Below, piece by piece: positions 44,849 through 55,075 of a stretch of DNA of 64,000 nucleotides; within the stretch, counting starts at the first letter, position 1; every line of letters starts with the position of its first letter. The stretch is from Salvator merianae (lineage: Eukaryota > Chordata > Lepidosauria > Squamata > Teiidae), in contig QVOM02000034.1 of assembly GCA_003586115.2 (NCBI GenBank), forward strand, positions 12,131,730-12,195,729, in the 5' to 3' direction. The notes under the pieces are model-generated. The model was not told the DNA's origin. It searched no databases and saw nothing but the letters and a program-made list of their open reading frames with translations. Both the position numbers and the translations under genes were made by a program.

Positions 44849-45799
44849 ATAACTTCAAACCCCACACTATGCTAGAGCCTAAAAGAAGTGGTGGGCTATG
44901 GATGGGGACTGTAGAGGTTTCTGTGGATTTCAGGGACGCATAAGGTCATTTCTCATTCAGATGACTGAAGTTTTTTAAAATATTTGTATACTACTTCTCA
45001 CATCGCTATGGTATATAAACCGCTATGAGATTATGTTTTAATGGGAAGTGCTATTTAAATATTTTAAAGAAATTGTAAAGAAATATATAATACATTAAGG
45101 TTATCTCCAGATAGCAAGGAGCAACCCAGGATATTAAAAGGAAGCTGGCATCAGTCCTGGCCATAGCTAGCTTGATGTGTGCAGGAAACCCCTGCATAGA
45201 TTTTCTTATCCACAAATCTGATGAGGTGTATATGATACTGCCTCCCTTGGGATTTCTGGGAACTTTGTTACACATTTGCCCCCTTTCTTTGCTTTTTGGG
45301 GTTTTTTTTTCATCCTTGAACTGTTCCTGAAAGTTCCCAATGAGGTGATATTGTACGTATCTCCCCAGCTGGGCAGGTAAGCAGAGCTATTCCAGGAAAC
45401 TCTGGTAACCCTGGCGGATTTCCTAGGATAGCAATCTCGCACCTTTTCTTTATGTTGTGACTGGCATTGCGATGGGAAAACCACACAGATGTCTGGCAAT
45501 ACCAATGCAATGTAGCTAGGATTGCATGATTTTCCCACAGTCTGGAATAGCCCAAGTGTATATAAATACATAATTTAAAACAGAGGGGTGGGAATCAAGT
45601 GGAAAGCGTTTAAACTGAGAAAAGTTTGATGAAGAAGTGTGCTTTTAACAAGCACCTAGAAGAAATCATGGGTTCCTCTTAAACTTCAGAGAGGAGAGCA
45701 AGCCAGATGGTATGAGCCACCAGATGGCTGCAAAATAGCATTCAGTAGTTTGCGGTACCCACAGCGGGATCTCTTTAAATGACCTTAATGATCTTATGT

Positions 45800-45970
45800 G
45801 TCTGGTGCCTTATCAGGTATCTGGAAACAGAGCCAGCAAAAGTATTTTTTATTGCAGCCTCCCACTCTCTGGAACTCTTTACCAAACAAGATATGGATGG
45901 CTCATTCACTGGCATCATTTAAAAAATCTTTTAAAAAAATACTTTTTCACTGGTGCCTTTAGTGCTGTTT
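45800..45970 (+). mobile_element. Probable L2 LINE fragment
   Basis: The frame recalls the L2 end (CCTCCCACTCTCTGGAACTC, 'TTTAAAAAATCTTTTAAAAA', CTTTTTCACTGGTGCCTTTA). Heavily decayed. Confidence 0.5.
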
Positions 45971-45990
45971 AACAGGCTGAGCATCATCAA

Positions 45991-46670
45991 TTGTGGGTGT
46001 GATCTGACATTGTAAAATTAATCTGTATCAGAAGAGTACAAGGACTGAGTTTGTCTTCCGATTGTTCCCACATTTTCATTTTAACATGGACTCAATTTGG
46101 ACTTGCTTGTTCTCACACTGATGTTTCGCATGTGTGGCATGGGAAAACCCTACCTTTTCTGTCTCCACCCCTTGCCAAATTCCCCTCCCTGTGCAATCAG
46201 TGATTGGCTTCAGTCCCAACATTCAAATCTTGACTTCACAGGGACAGGCAAGTCAAGCTCCACCATCTGTATGTCTCCGCTGCCACCTCAGAACATGGAT
46301 TCACCTGATGGTTTGCCCCTTCTTCCCCTCCAGCCTGTATCTACACAAGAAGAACCTTAATACCACATCTACTGCACAATAAAGCTTTTTGAAAAGCAGA
46401 TGGCGATTTCTGCTCCGTTGCGATTGATCTTTTATGCAATTGCACAATTTAAGAATAGCACGAAAGCACAGAGAGGTCTGTGCAGAGGGGGAAACATGTG
46501 GGGGGGCTCCATTATTGTGATAGTGAAGTTAGTGGCCAGCAAATGGACTCTGCCTCATCTCCCCCCGAGACATCCAGAGTGGCATGTGTCCCACTATGTA
46601 GCTGTGTGATGCCAACTGCAAAACTGAAGGCACAGTGTTTTCAATTAAAACACTCTCATGGTGGTGCCAC
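45991..46670 (+). mobile_element. TIR element family D, 3'-truncated copy
   Basis: The left end is TGTGATCTGACATTGTAAAA. It is co-linear with 51200-51840 over AAGGACTGAGTTTGTCTTCC, 'TGATTGGCTTCAGTCCCAAC' and AGCAAATGGACTCTGCCTCA, and stops where a SINE begins. Confidence 0.8.
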
Positions 46671-46671
46671 C

Positions 46672-46968
46672 TTGTGAGCCAGTTTGGCCTTGTGGTTAGC
46701 ATGTCAGACTCTTAACTGGAACTCTCCTGGTTCGAGTCTGGACTCTGCATGAAGACAGCTGGATGACCTTGGGCTAGTCACAGCTCCGTTCTGAGTTCTC
46801 ACAGCCCCACCTACCTCACAAGGTGTTTGTTGTGGGGAGAAGAACAGAAGGTTTGTCAGAGGCTTTGAGTTCCTCTGGGTGAGAAAAGTGGGGTATAAAA
46901 ACCAACTCTTCTTCTTCTTGTCCTCCTCTTCCTCCTTTTTCATCTTCATCTTCTTCTTGAGTAGCAAA
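46672..46968 (+). mobile_element. tRNA-derived SINE with (CTT)n tail
   Basis: The tRNA-like head GTGAGCCAGTTTGGCCTTGT..GGTTAGCATG has a B-box-like GGTTCGAGTC. It is followed by GGATGACCTTGGGCTAGTC, 'CCCCACCTACCTCACAAGG' and the tail GTGGGGTATAAAAACCAACT then CTT triplets. It matches the squamate SINE layout that uses a BovB-type 3' end. Confidence 0.85.
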
Positions 46969-46972
46969 AGGA

Positions 46973-47224
46973 GTGGACACCTCAGACAGGGCCTACTCAG
47001 TTTTGGCCCTCAGACTATGGAATAGTCTACCCCACTGAGATGCACCAGGCACCTTCACTAGGAGAGCAGTGAAGACACAGCCTGGATTTTGGCTAAAGAA
47101 ACAGTTTTTCCTCCCCACTTTCAGGCCCTGTCATAGTTTTTAGTGTGTTCATTTTACAGCTTGTTCTTTATTGCCATAACCCATAGTATAGGGCAGAATA
47201 AAAATGAAAATAAATAAATAAATA
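46973..47224 (+). mobile_element. L2 LINE 3' end with (AAAT)n tail
   Basis: It encodes 'GGCCCTCAGACTATGGAATAG' (the WNSLP region), then GGCTAAAGAAACAG, CTTTCAGGCCCTGTCATAG, and ends in an AAAT run. Confidence 0.85.
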
Positions 47225-47519
47225 GAACAACTCCATCTATATAAATAATAAATAGGAGAACAATTCCATCTAGAACAGGCAACCAACTCAGTTCTAGAAT
47301 AGAGGATCTACCACCAACAGTGCCTCTATCTTCCAGGATCTGGAATCAGCTTTTTACCACTCATTCAGTCACTACTACATCCAGATACCAATCCATTGGT
47401 ATCATAGGCACAACAGGCAGAGCTTATGGTAAGTAAGAAACTATAAGGCTGCAATTCTGTGCAAATGTGCATGGAAATTAATCCCACTGAGATCAGTAGG
47501 TTATGCACACCTTAGCTAA

Positions 47520-47950
47520 GACCATTTCTGTGCTCCTCCCCAATCCCAGGCCAAGTTGCCACTGGGATGGGTAGGGCTGTCCACGCTTAGACAGCTCCTT
47601 CACCCTTGGCTCTAGTGTCGGCCTCAAAGGCTATGCCCAGCTCTCAAAGCTGTCATGGAACCTTCCAAGGCTGGGAAGAAAGGTACCCAGCCTTTGCAGC
47701 TGCGTGCCAACTTTTAGTCCCACTTTCAGAAGCACTTCCTGGACCACTACTGAAATGGGTCCCTCATGGACCTACTAGAATACTTGGAGACCATGATAGA
47801 CCACCATTTTCGTCAGCCTATCCCACTCTATGCTCCAACCAGTGCAGACAGAGTGTTCTGAGGAGCTGTGCTGTCCCACAATAGCATGCAGAAGACAGAC
47901 TCCTTAGACTCTTTTCTGGAATGGGCTAAGACCCAGTGCAGAAAGGGCCT
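47520..47950. mobile_element. Family A hAT-like element
   Basis: Left ACCATTTCTGTGCTCC, right CCAGTGCAGAAAGGGCC. Internal CTGAAATGGGTCCCTCATGG is shared with 1270-1290 and 24000-24020. Confidence 0.6.
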
Positions 47951-48289
47951 AAGTCTGCATGGTTTGAAGGAGAAAGATGCATGGAGGAAAGAGTATATTT
48001 ACGCTTTGAACTACTTGGTATGGTAGGGCACTGCCCACTTTGCCCATGTGGGCCAGCTATCCCTCGTACAGCCTCACTTGGTCCAAATGTAATGCAGAAA
48101 CAACAGCTGGATGATACCTGCATGAAACAAAATAAGACCCAAATATCAATTGAAGTAAAAGCACACTGCTTTTGTTACTGTTGTCATTCTTCTGGCCTTG
48201 TTCATATCTTACTAGCTTAACTCTGCTATATTGAAAGGTAGTCAACATCATGGCAACTATGAGCTAAACTGAAAGGCAAGTAATATTTG

Positions 48290-48806
48290 GGCAATTCTGC
48301 ACTAGCTGATGCACTATGGCCCTCACTTCTGCATGTTAGTGCAGAATACAGGAGGCCCTGTCTGCATAGGACAAAGTGTGATCCAAATGGTTTCCCCTAT
48401 AAATTGGAACACGGAGGTTCCTGATCTGGATCACCAGTGGACTTCGATATCGAGGTCTACCAGCTTAATAGTGGGGCACGTAGTTGTCCAGAACACGGAG
48501 GCATGTAAAAAGTACATGCCTCCATGTTCCAGTTTACAGGGGGAACCGTTTTGTCGGTGCATCTCATTACACACCCAAATAGGTCCCTCGGGGCTCCAAA
48601 GCCAGGAACTTTAGTTCTTAGTCATTAGATTCCCAGAGGACCAGCTCCACAGATCACAGAGTCTTCAGAGTTGGTGCAGAGACTTGTTGAGAGCACACTG
48701 TGGCTATACAAACAGTGCTGTTCCTAACTAAGGGAAATCCGTCCTGGGTATGGGAGAAATTTGCCTGATCCAGACTTACTGGACTAGGTAAGTGCAGAAA
48801 AACCTG
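48290..48806. mobile_element. Family A hAT-like element
   Basis: Left GGGCAATTCTGCACTAGC, right GGTAAGTGCAGAAAAACC. An inner palindrome around the 'AACACGGAG..CATGTTCCAG' block is shared with 23870-24010. Confidence 0.6.
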
Positions 48807-49629
48807 GAAATCTATTAGCTGTCTTTAACATGGTTCTATAACACAGTAATCTCAAACTGCAATATGCAATACACTATATGAGAATAAAAATTAACTGGAG
48901 AGGATTAGGAGTTAGTAGCATGATTAGCAGGCTTAATAGTTACAGATGGTTAAAAAGGATCTTTGGATTTGCAGTACAGAGAAGCTCAGTATGTATAAGC
49001 CAACATGGAATTATGTAGACTTTGTGTAACTTGAAACCATAGTAGTGCAGCTTCCAGTTTGTGTCTGTTAATAACTAGCTTCTTCTGCTCACTTAGTTAA
49101 AGTTTGCAGTTACTGCAAGGCATATAATTCCAGCAGAGAAGCATTTTTGTTACTGCCATTAATAACAGAAACCATGCTTTTGATATCTCACTTAAAGCCT
49201 TTACAATTCAGTTACTTCCATATGAATACATGCAGACTGAGGCTGCTTTATATGTGCAATATTCTTGTATACTCTGAACACTTGTGTGTGCAAGGAATAC
49301 TGAAACACCACACAGGCTGCTCTACACATGCGTCTGTTGTACCAGATCTAGCATCTGAAAAAAATGGAGTAGATGCTAGAGAGGCAACCCCACAGAGCAC
49401 AGCGTGAGGCTATTGGTTACATCAGCCCTGAGCCCCTCTTTTTCTTTTCCCCAGAACTGCAATCATTCAATAGAAGGATCAGTGTACCTTTTCATTTTCC
49501 ACAATGCCCTTGATGAAGCATCATGCTGGGGCACTGTAGGAAATTCAAATGACAGGTCCTTGACAGTCCCAGCTATCTAATATTGGTCAGAATGCTACTA
49601 CTGCTAAAAGCCAAATACACCTACCTAGG

Positions 49630-49797
49630 CCCTCTGTGCACTGGGTCGTATTCCAGATGATCTGTAGGCATTATCTGCATGCTGGTGAAGACTACAGCAG
49701 ACTCAGGTGGGGCCTGCCATAGTTTGCACCAGCAGGTGGATGGCAGAACCCTATTCCATGATATAATCTGGAATAAGGCCTAGTGCAGAAAGGACCC
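49630..49797. mobile_element. Palindromic MITE, family C
   Basis: Ends are GGCCCTCTGTGCACTGGG and TAGTGCAGAAAGGACCC. The inner arms GGGCCTGCCATAGTTTGCAC and ATCTGCATGCTGGTGAAGAC match the copy at 15357. Confidence 0.8.
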
Positions 49798-49885
49798 TGG
49801 ATTCACTGATGGGGGGGTGGGGGGAAGATCACCAGATCACACATCGCCAAGGGTCATTTTGGTACTCAGTATAGTATTGAAGGCC

Positions 49886-52367
49886 GCGGTCTGATATCGT
49901 AAATTTAATCCATATTGGAAGAGTACCAGTGTTTCAAAATACAGTCTAACGGGCCACCCTGTTCCTTTGCTTGCCTTCCTCCCATATTTCTGACCTTGGC
50001 TTTACCACCAGACTTATTTCTGGATCTTGTACCCTATCTTGACCTTCCCTCAAGGGACTGATCCTTATGAACGCTGGCTACCAAGTCAATTTGGATTGCT
50101 GTCTACCCCTTCTTGGAGTTCCATCTGCAGGGGAGTAAGTTGTGACCTCTTTCCTACCTCATCTTGGAGCTTTTTTTCTCCTCAGAGGACTAGGTCCTGT
50201 CTCCCCCCCCCCCCCGTTTCTCAGAGCCCCAACCTGCTCCAAGGGACTAAATCTCTGCAACACACTCATGGGCCAATACTGTCACACTGATTAACAGGGG
50301 GAGGGGGGAATGGAAAGACAACGGTCCACACTTGCTTTCTGTCCAGCTCACGAGTGTTGTGGGTGTTTGGACTCAAGGGTCCTACGTCCCACCAACAACT
50401 GTGTGGCTGACTCAGGGGCGTCTTCAAACCATATCATTCACACCAAACACAAACACATAAAGAAACACAAACAAACACACACATGGCCTCCACTCCACAT
50501 AGAAACATACTCACCACACAATGGACCATTCGCTGCAGTCATACATTCAGGACCGATTCCTTCTCAGGACATCGCTTTGTGTCACTGCTCTGCCAGGGCA
50601 TCCATCCCACAAAGCTAACTTGCTTCGGTGCGCACTTGGTCTGGTCATTGGCCTGTCCCTCCCTCAGCTTTGCAGTGAAACCAAGCGAGGGCTCCTGGCT
50701 GGCTTGCCAGAAAAGGCTCTTGCTTGGCGTGGCTGTCCCAATTACCACGACAAGGGAATTGATCATCTTTACAATGCTTTATTAATATATATATTGAGAA
50801 CAGCATGCCTACCCATATGTAAACAAGAATGGGTGCCCCGAATACAGATTTTCCATACCTTTTATAATGTTTGTAACTTAAGCTCTTCTTCTCATGTACC
50901 TTCCCACTTAATTTGATTATTGGCTGTTGTGTTTCCCATTACCCAGTACACTTCATTATCTATTGCTAGTTCCAAGGTATTCACTAACAAGCGCATAGAT
51001 AACATATCTATCCTATCTCTTCTATGTGCAGCTGCATCCTAGCACAGGCCAAGGCTACAGAAGGCAAAAAAGCACACAAGCTAATTAGCGAAAAGCACTA
51101 GGTCACACAGTCTGTTATGATTTCTCTTACTATTTCCTTTGTCTATGTAGCCTTATTGCTCTTTAAGATGGCGTCTCTTATGCTAAGCTTCTAGCTAGGC
51201 ATCCACACAAGGACTGAATTTGTCTTTTGATCGTTCCCACAGTTACATTTTAACATGGACTCAATTCGGACTTGCTTGTTCTCACACTGATGTTTCCCGT
51301 GCTTGGCACAGAGAAACAGTACCTTTTCTGCCCACCCCTCGTCAAATTCTCCTCCCTGTGCAGTCCGTGATTGGCTGCAGTCCCAATGTTCAAATCTTGA
51401 TGTCACAGGGCGGGAAAGTCAAGCTGCGCTCTCCGTATGTCCCTGCTGCTGCCTCAGAACATGGATTCACTTGGCAGCATTACTAGTAATTCGCCATTTG
51501 CTCCTTCTCCCCCCTACAGCCTCAATCTACACAAGCAGAACTTTAAAACCATGTGTACTGCACAATTAAGCTTCTTAAAGGGCAGATGGCAATTTCTGCT
51601 CCCTTGCAAGTGCACTTTTGTGCAATTGCGCCATTTAAAAGTAGCACAAAAGCAGGGAGAGGTCCGTGAAGAAGGGGAAACATAGGGAGGGAACGTGGGG
51701 GGGCTCTACTATCGTGATAGTGCAGTTCATGGCCAGCAAATGGACTCTGCCTCATCTCCCCCCGAGACATCCGCAGCAGCATGTGTCCCCATTGTGTAGC
51801 TGTGTGCTGCCAATGGCAAAACTCATCTTGAGTAGGTTATTTGTTGGGGCAAGAGAACTGCAACCCCAAAAAGGCACAGTTTCTTTTTTGGTTTAATCAG
51901 CAGATGGAAGTGAAGGAAGCCTTTAATGTCTTCCTGGCAGTGTTGAATGGGGGATAAAGAAAGAGAAAGGACAGTAGCTTAGCGAAGTAAAAAGGAGGAT
52001 CGTTTTCTTTTTTCCTGGCAGCAACCGAAGGGGGAATAATGGAGGCAGAAGAAACTACTGCACTTCCTGCCCACCCATAAAGTGTGTCATTGGATGGCAG
52101 GAAATGGGAAGCCCTCCCTCTGCAGGCCCCCCAAAAAGTACGGTCCCTCCCAAATTGTCCCCTTCCCTGTTCTCACATCACAAAATAAAGCGCGCTAGCG
52201 ATCTGGAACAGCTTGAGAACTCATTAAATCTGAATACAAAGTAGTCTGGATTTCGCCAGTATAGTCCAGAAAAACTACGGAATGGCAAGATCATGTTGGG
52301 CCAGCAGGAACTGAAGACGGCTTGTAAACTGATTAAATGCTGTGTCGGAACACAGCCGAAGTGGGCA
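49886..52367 (+). mobile_element. TIR element family D, copy with a 1.27-kb insertion
   Basis: The left end GCGGTCTGATATCGTAAATT and right end GATTAAATGCTGTGTCGGAA form a degenerate TIR. The body from about 51205 matches the 45991 copy. Sequence from about 49935 to 51204 has no counterpart in the other copies and is an insertion of unknown type, with a poly-C run at 50204-50214. Confidence 0.75.
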
Positions 52368-53165
52368 AATAATCTCTGGGATTTACTCTGCTTTGGCTTG
52401 GATGGATGTATTTTGGTGTGACATCCAAGCGTGACTGTCTGTATGCAACTTATTTAACAGCTAGGTAGAGTCATCCAGTGACACCATCACCCCCACCCCA
52501 CCCCCCCTACCGCCCAATGATTTTTTATTTTTCTTCTGGATTTAGTCACCACTGCAGTCAGAAAGAGCTTGAAGCAACATGGCGGACAAGATGAAAATAG
52601 GAGAGATTACCAAAAACATGATATGTGACAAAATACCTCTCACCACTACAAAGCAAAGGAAAGGTACTACACTTGTTCTTCCATGTTGTTGGTTGATGTC
52701 CTTTAATGAAGGAAGCTGTAGGAGACGGGTGGCAAATTCCATTGAAATTTCTCAGCTGTTGCATGGTCAAAATAGAAAGGATCAGAATTTGTGGATGTAT
52801 TCATTTTAATACTCAAGAAAATGACCTGAGACACAGTAGCTTTGAAGAAATAAGGAATTGTGTACAGTACTTACAAATGGGTTGCTGTGGATTTGTGCTG
52901 CAGTTTGCTGGGATCTTTTCAAATGCCTCAAAGACTTCCTCCAGCTTCTTCAGGTTCTAGGATTTTAGCAACAGCCCCCTTGCACACCCACATTTCAGGT
53001 AAACTGTTTGCCTTTCCTCTTGCAGATATACCTGAATAAGGTGTGTTCAGCATTTTTTAAAGATAATGCTTTCTTTAAGAAGAAAAAAAAACCTTAAATG
53101 CTTTGAGGAATGTAAAGGGGCTGGCTTTAAGATTATTAAAAGGAATGGACTTGATGTGGATCTGC

Positions 53166-53262
53166 TGGATCCGTTTTGCACACTGGATCTTATTCTGGAT
53201 TAAATCCTGAAATAGGGACCTGCCATCTGTTAATGCGATTACAGCAGGCCCCAGAGATGCTT
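53166..53262. mobile_element. Half copy of MITE family C
   Basis: CACTGGATCTTATTCTGGAT, 'TGAAATAGGGACCTGCCATC' and ATTACAGCAGGCCCC. Only the left half is present. Confidence 0.6.
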
Positions 53263-53272
53263 TACTTTTATT

Positions 53273-53733
53273 GGGCCTGTTTGCACTTTCCAGCCTAGTA
53301 TGGTGTAATCATACCATATCAGGCTGCTAAGGTTGGAGTGCAGTAGCGGCCATTCACATTACAAGTGGTGGACTTGCCCTGTACCTGGCCAGCAGTGCTT
53401 GCAGTGCAAATGGCTGACCAGAATTCCCATGGCAATGTCTGAATCTGCATCCGGTGTGTGGGTGGACATTTCCATGGCAATCTGGCAGCGGCAAACAACT
53501 GCGTAGCCATAGTTTGCAGGTCACATTCCCTTGCTGTGCAGGAGCCAGAAGAGGATGTGGTTCTGCCCACCCAGGAGCAATCCAGCCATTGGTGGAATGC
53601 TTATCCACAGCTGGATCGCTCTGGGGAGGGCTTACGCCCCTCCTGATGAGTTGTGGTGGCGGGCCAGGTATGGACGGAGCAATCCAGCGCGTGGCCTGGA
53701 TCACTGCCAAAGGTAAGTGCAAAAAGGCCTGCT
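53273..53733. mobile_element. Family B hAT-like element
   Basis: Inverted ends are GGGCCTGTTTGCACTTTCC and GGTAAGTGCAAAAAGGCC, followed inside the left end by TAGTATGGTGTAATCATACC, shared in inverse with the right end of 59632-60052. Confidence 0.8.
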
Positions 53734-54479
53734 GCTGTGCCTGTCTGATCACAGCAGCCTAACTCTCAGGGAGCAGCTCTGCTCCTCCCAGTCCTCTTTT
53801 GAAACTCCTACTTGCCAGTGTTCTGATTGGTCTGCACGGCTTATCGCTGCCCACCCTCCAGTGCAAATGTGCAAACAAACATGTTTTCCATAGCAGTGCT
53901 CCAGGGCAAATCAGCAAACAAAATACAAAAAAGCTGCCTACCCAAGCAAACGCTGATGCTCTAACAAAAATACTCCCTCCAATAGCGAGAAGGCAACCAA
54001 GCAGAAATTCAGAAATTCAAAGTATTCCGAATCCAGTGCAAGGCTGTATGATTTGAGACCCAACGGCAGCAAGGAAGAAGCTGTTCCCTGTGGAATGATT
54101 GGTCCTGCTGTTTATAGGAAAAAAGAAGGGAACATCCTCTCACCCTCCCCCAGAATGCCCCTATATATCCTCCAGAAATGCAAGTTGCGGGCAACACCTA
54201 AAAATTAAATGCATTTTGAAAGAACCAACATGCTTTCCCTGCAGGAAAAAAGTTATCTGAAGAAAATGTGCATTCCGTGGTAAATATTCCACCCTGGATA
54301 TGAGAACTCACGTTTCTGGTGATTTCCCCATAGCTGAAACTTATCTAAGGCACATTTTAACCTGTGCATAACTAGGTTCTGTCTGCATGGTATTCAGGAT
54401 CATCTTGCTCTCTTTGTCAGGGGTTCCTTGTGCCCTCACCATGCACATGGACACTGCATGCACTATCTTAATAATTACA

Positions 54480-54580
54480 GTTGGTTTTGTAAGATAGGTC
54501 GCTTTAATTATGGTTTTAAATTGTTGTAACCCATCCTGAGACTTCAGGGTATAGAGCAGATATACATGCAAAGACACTGG
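54480..54580 (+). mobile_element. L2 LINE 3' tail
   Basis: TTTTAAATTGTTGTAACCC, 'ATCCTGAGACTTCAGGGTAT' and AGCAGATATACATGCAAA. Confidence 0.7.
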
Positions 54581-54769
54581 AGGCTTAGGTCATTAGGACT
54601 GGTGCAGCAGAATACAGGAGAGAAAGCTGGAAGGAAGTGGCATGAGGGGTCAGAATAGATAGAGCTGAGGGTAGGCGAGACCCTGTTAAGGCTGGGTGGT
54701 TCCATTCAAAACCACATGAAAAATGACTTCACTGCACATAATGGATTATTCAAATATATGCCAGACCTG

Positions 54770-54994
54770 AATTGTTGCCCTCAATATAGGCCAGTATATC
54801 CAGAAAAACTGGGCCTATAGCCTATCTATATGAAGCCACTGGGAGTGCTCAATAGGAGATTTAAAGTAAGGTGCCTTCTGTATGTTGATGATATCCAGTT
54901 CTGTCTGTTCATTCCATCTAATTTAGAAGATGCAGTTCAGGTGCTAGACTCTTGCCTGGAGACAATAATGGCCTGTATATTGACCAGTAAACTG
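54770..54994 (+). mobile_element. L2 LINE, reverse-transcriptase segment (5' part of a split copy)
   Basis: The frame reads IYMKPLGVLNRRFKVRCLLY and VDDIQFCLFIPSNLED, followed by AVQVLDSCLETIMACILTSK. This is the L2 RT active-site block, whose usual form is Y(A)DDTQLY; the YVDD here keeps both Asp. The frame is cut by the CR1 insertion at 54995 and the same LINE resumes at 60053. Confidence 0.85.
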
Positions 54995-55075
54995 AATCAT
55001 AGAATCATAGAATCATAGAGTTGGAAGGGACCTCTAGGGTCATCGAGTCCAACCCCCTGCTCCATGCAGGATTCA

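Noticed and set aside
46672..46760. tRNA-like segment with an A/B-box layout
   Set aside because: It is the head of a SINE with a LINE-type tail, not a free tRNA gene; the same holds for 60226-60300 and 20640-20700.
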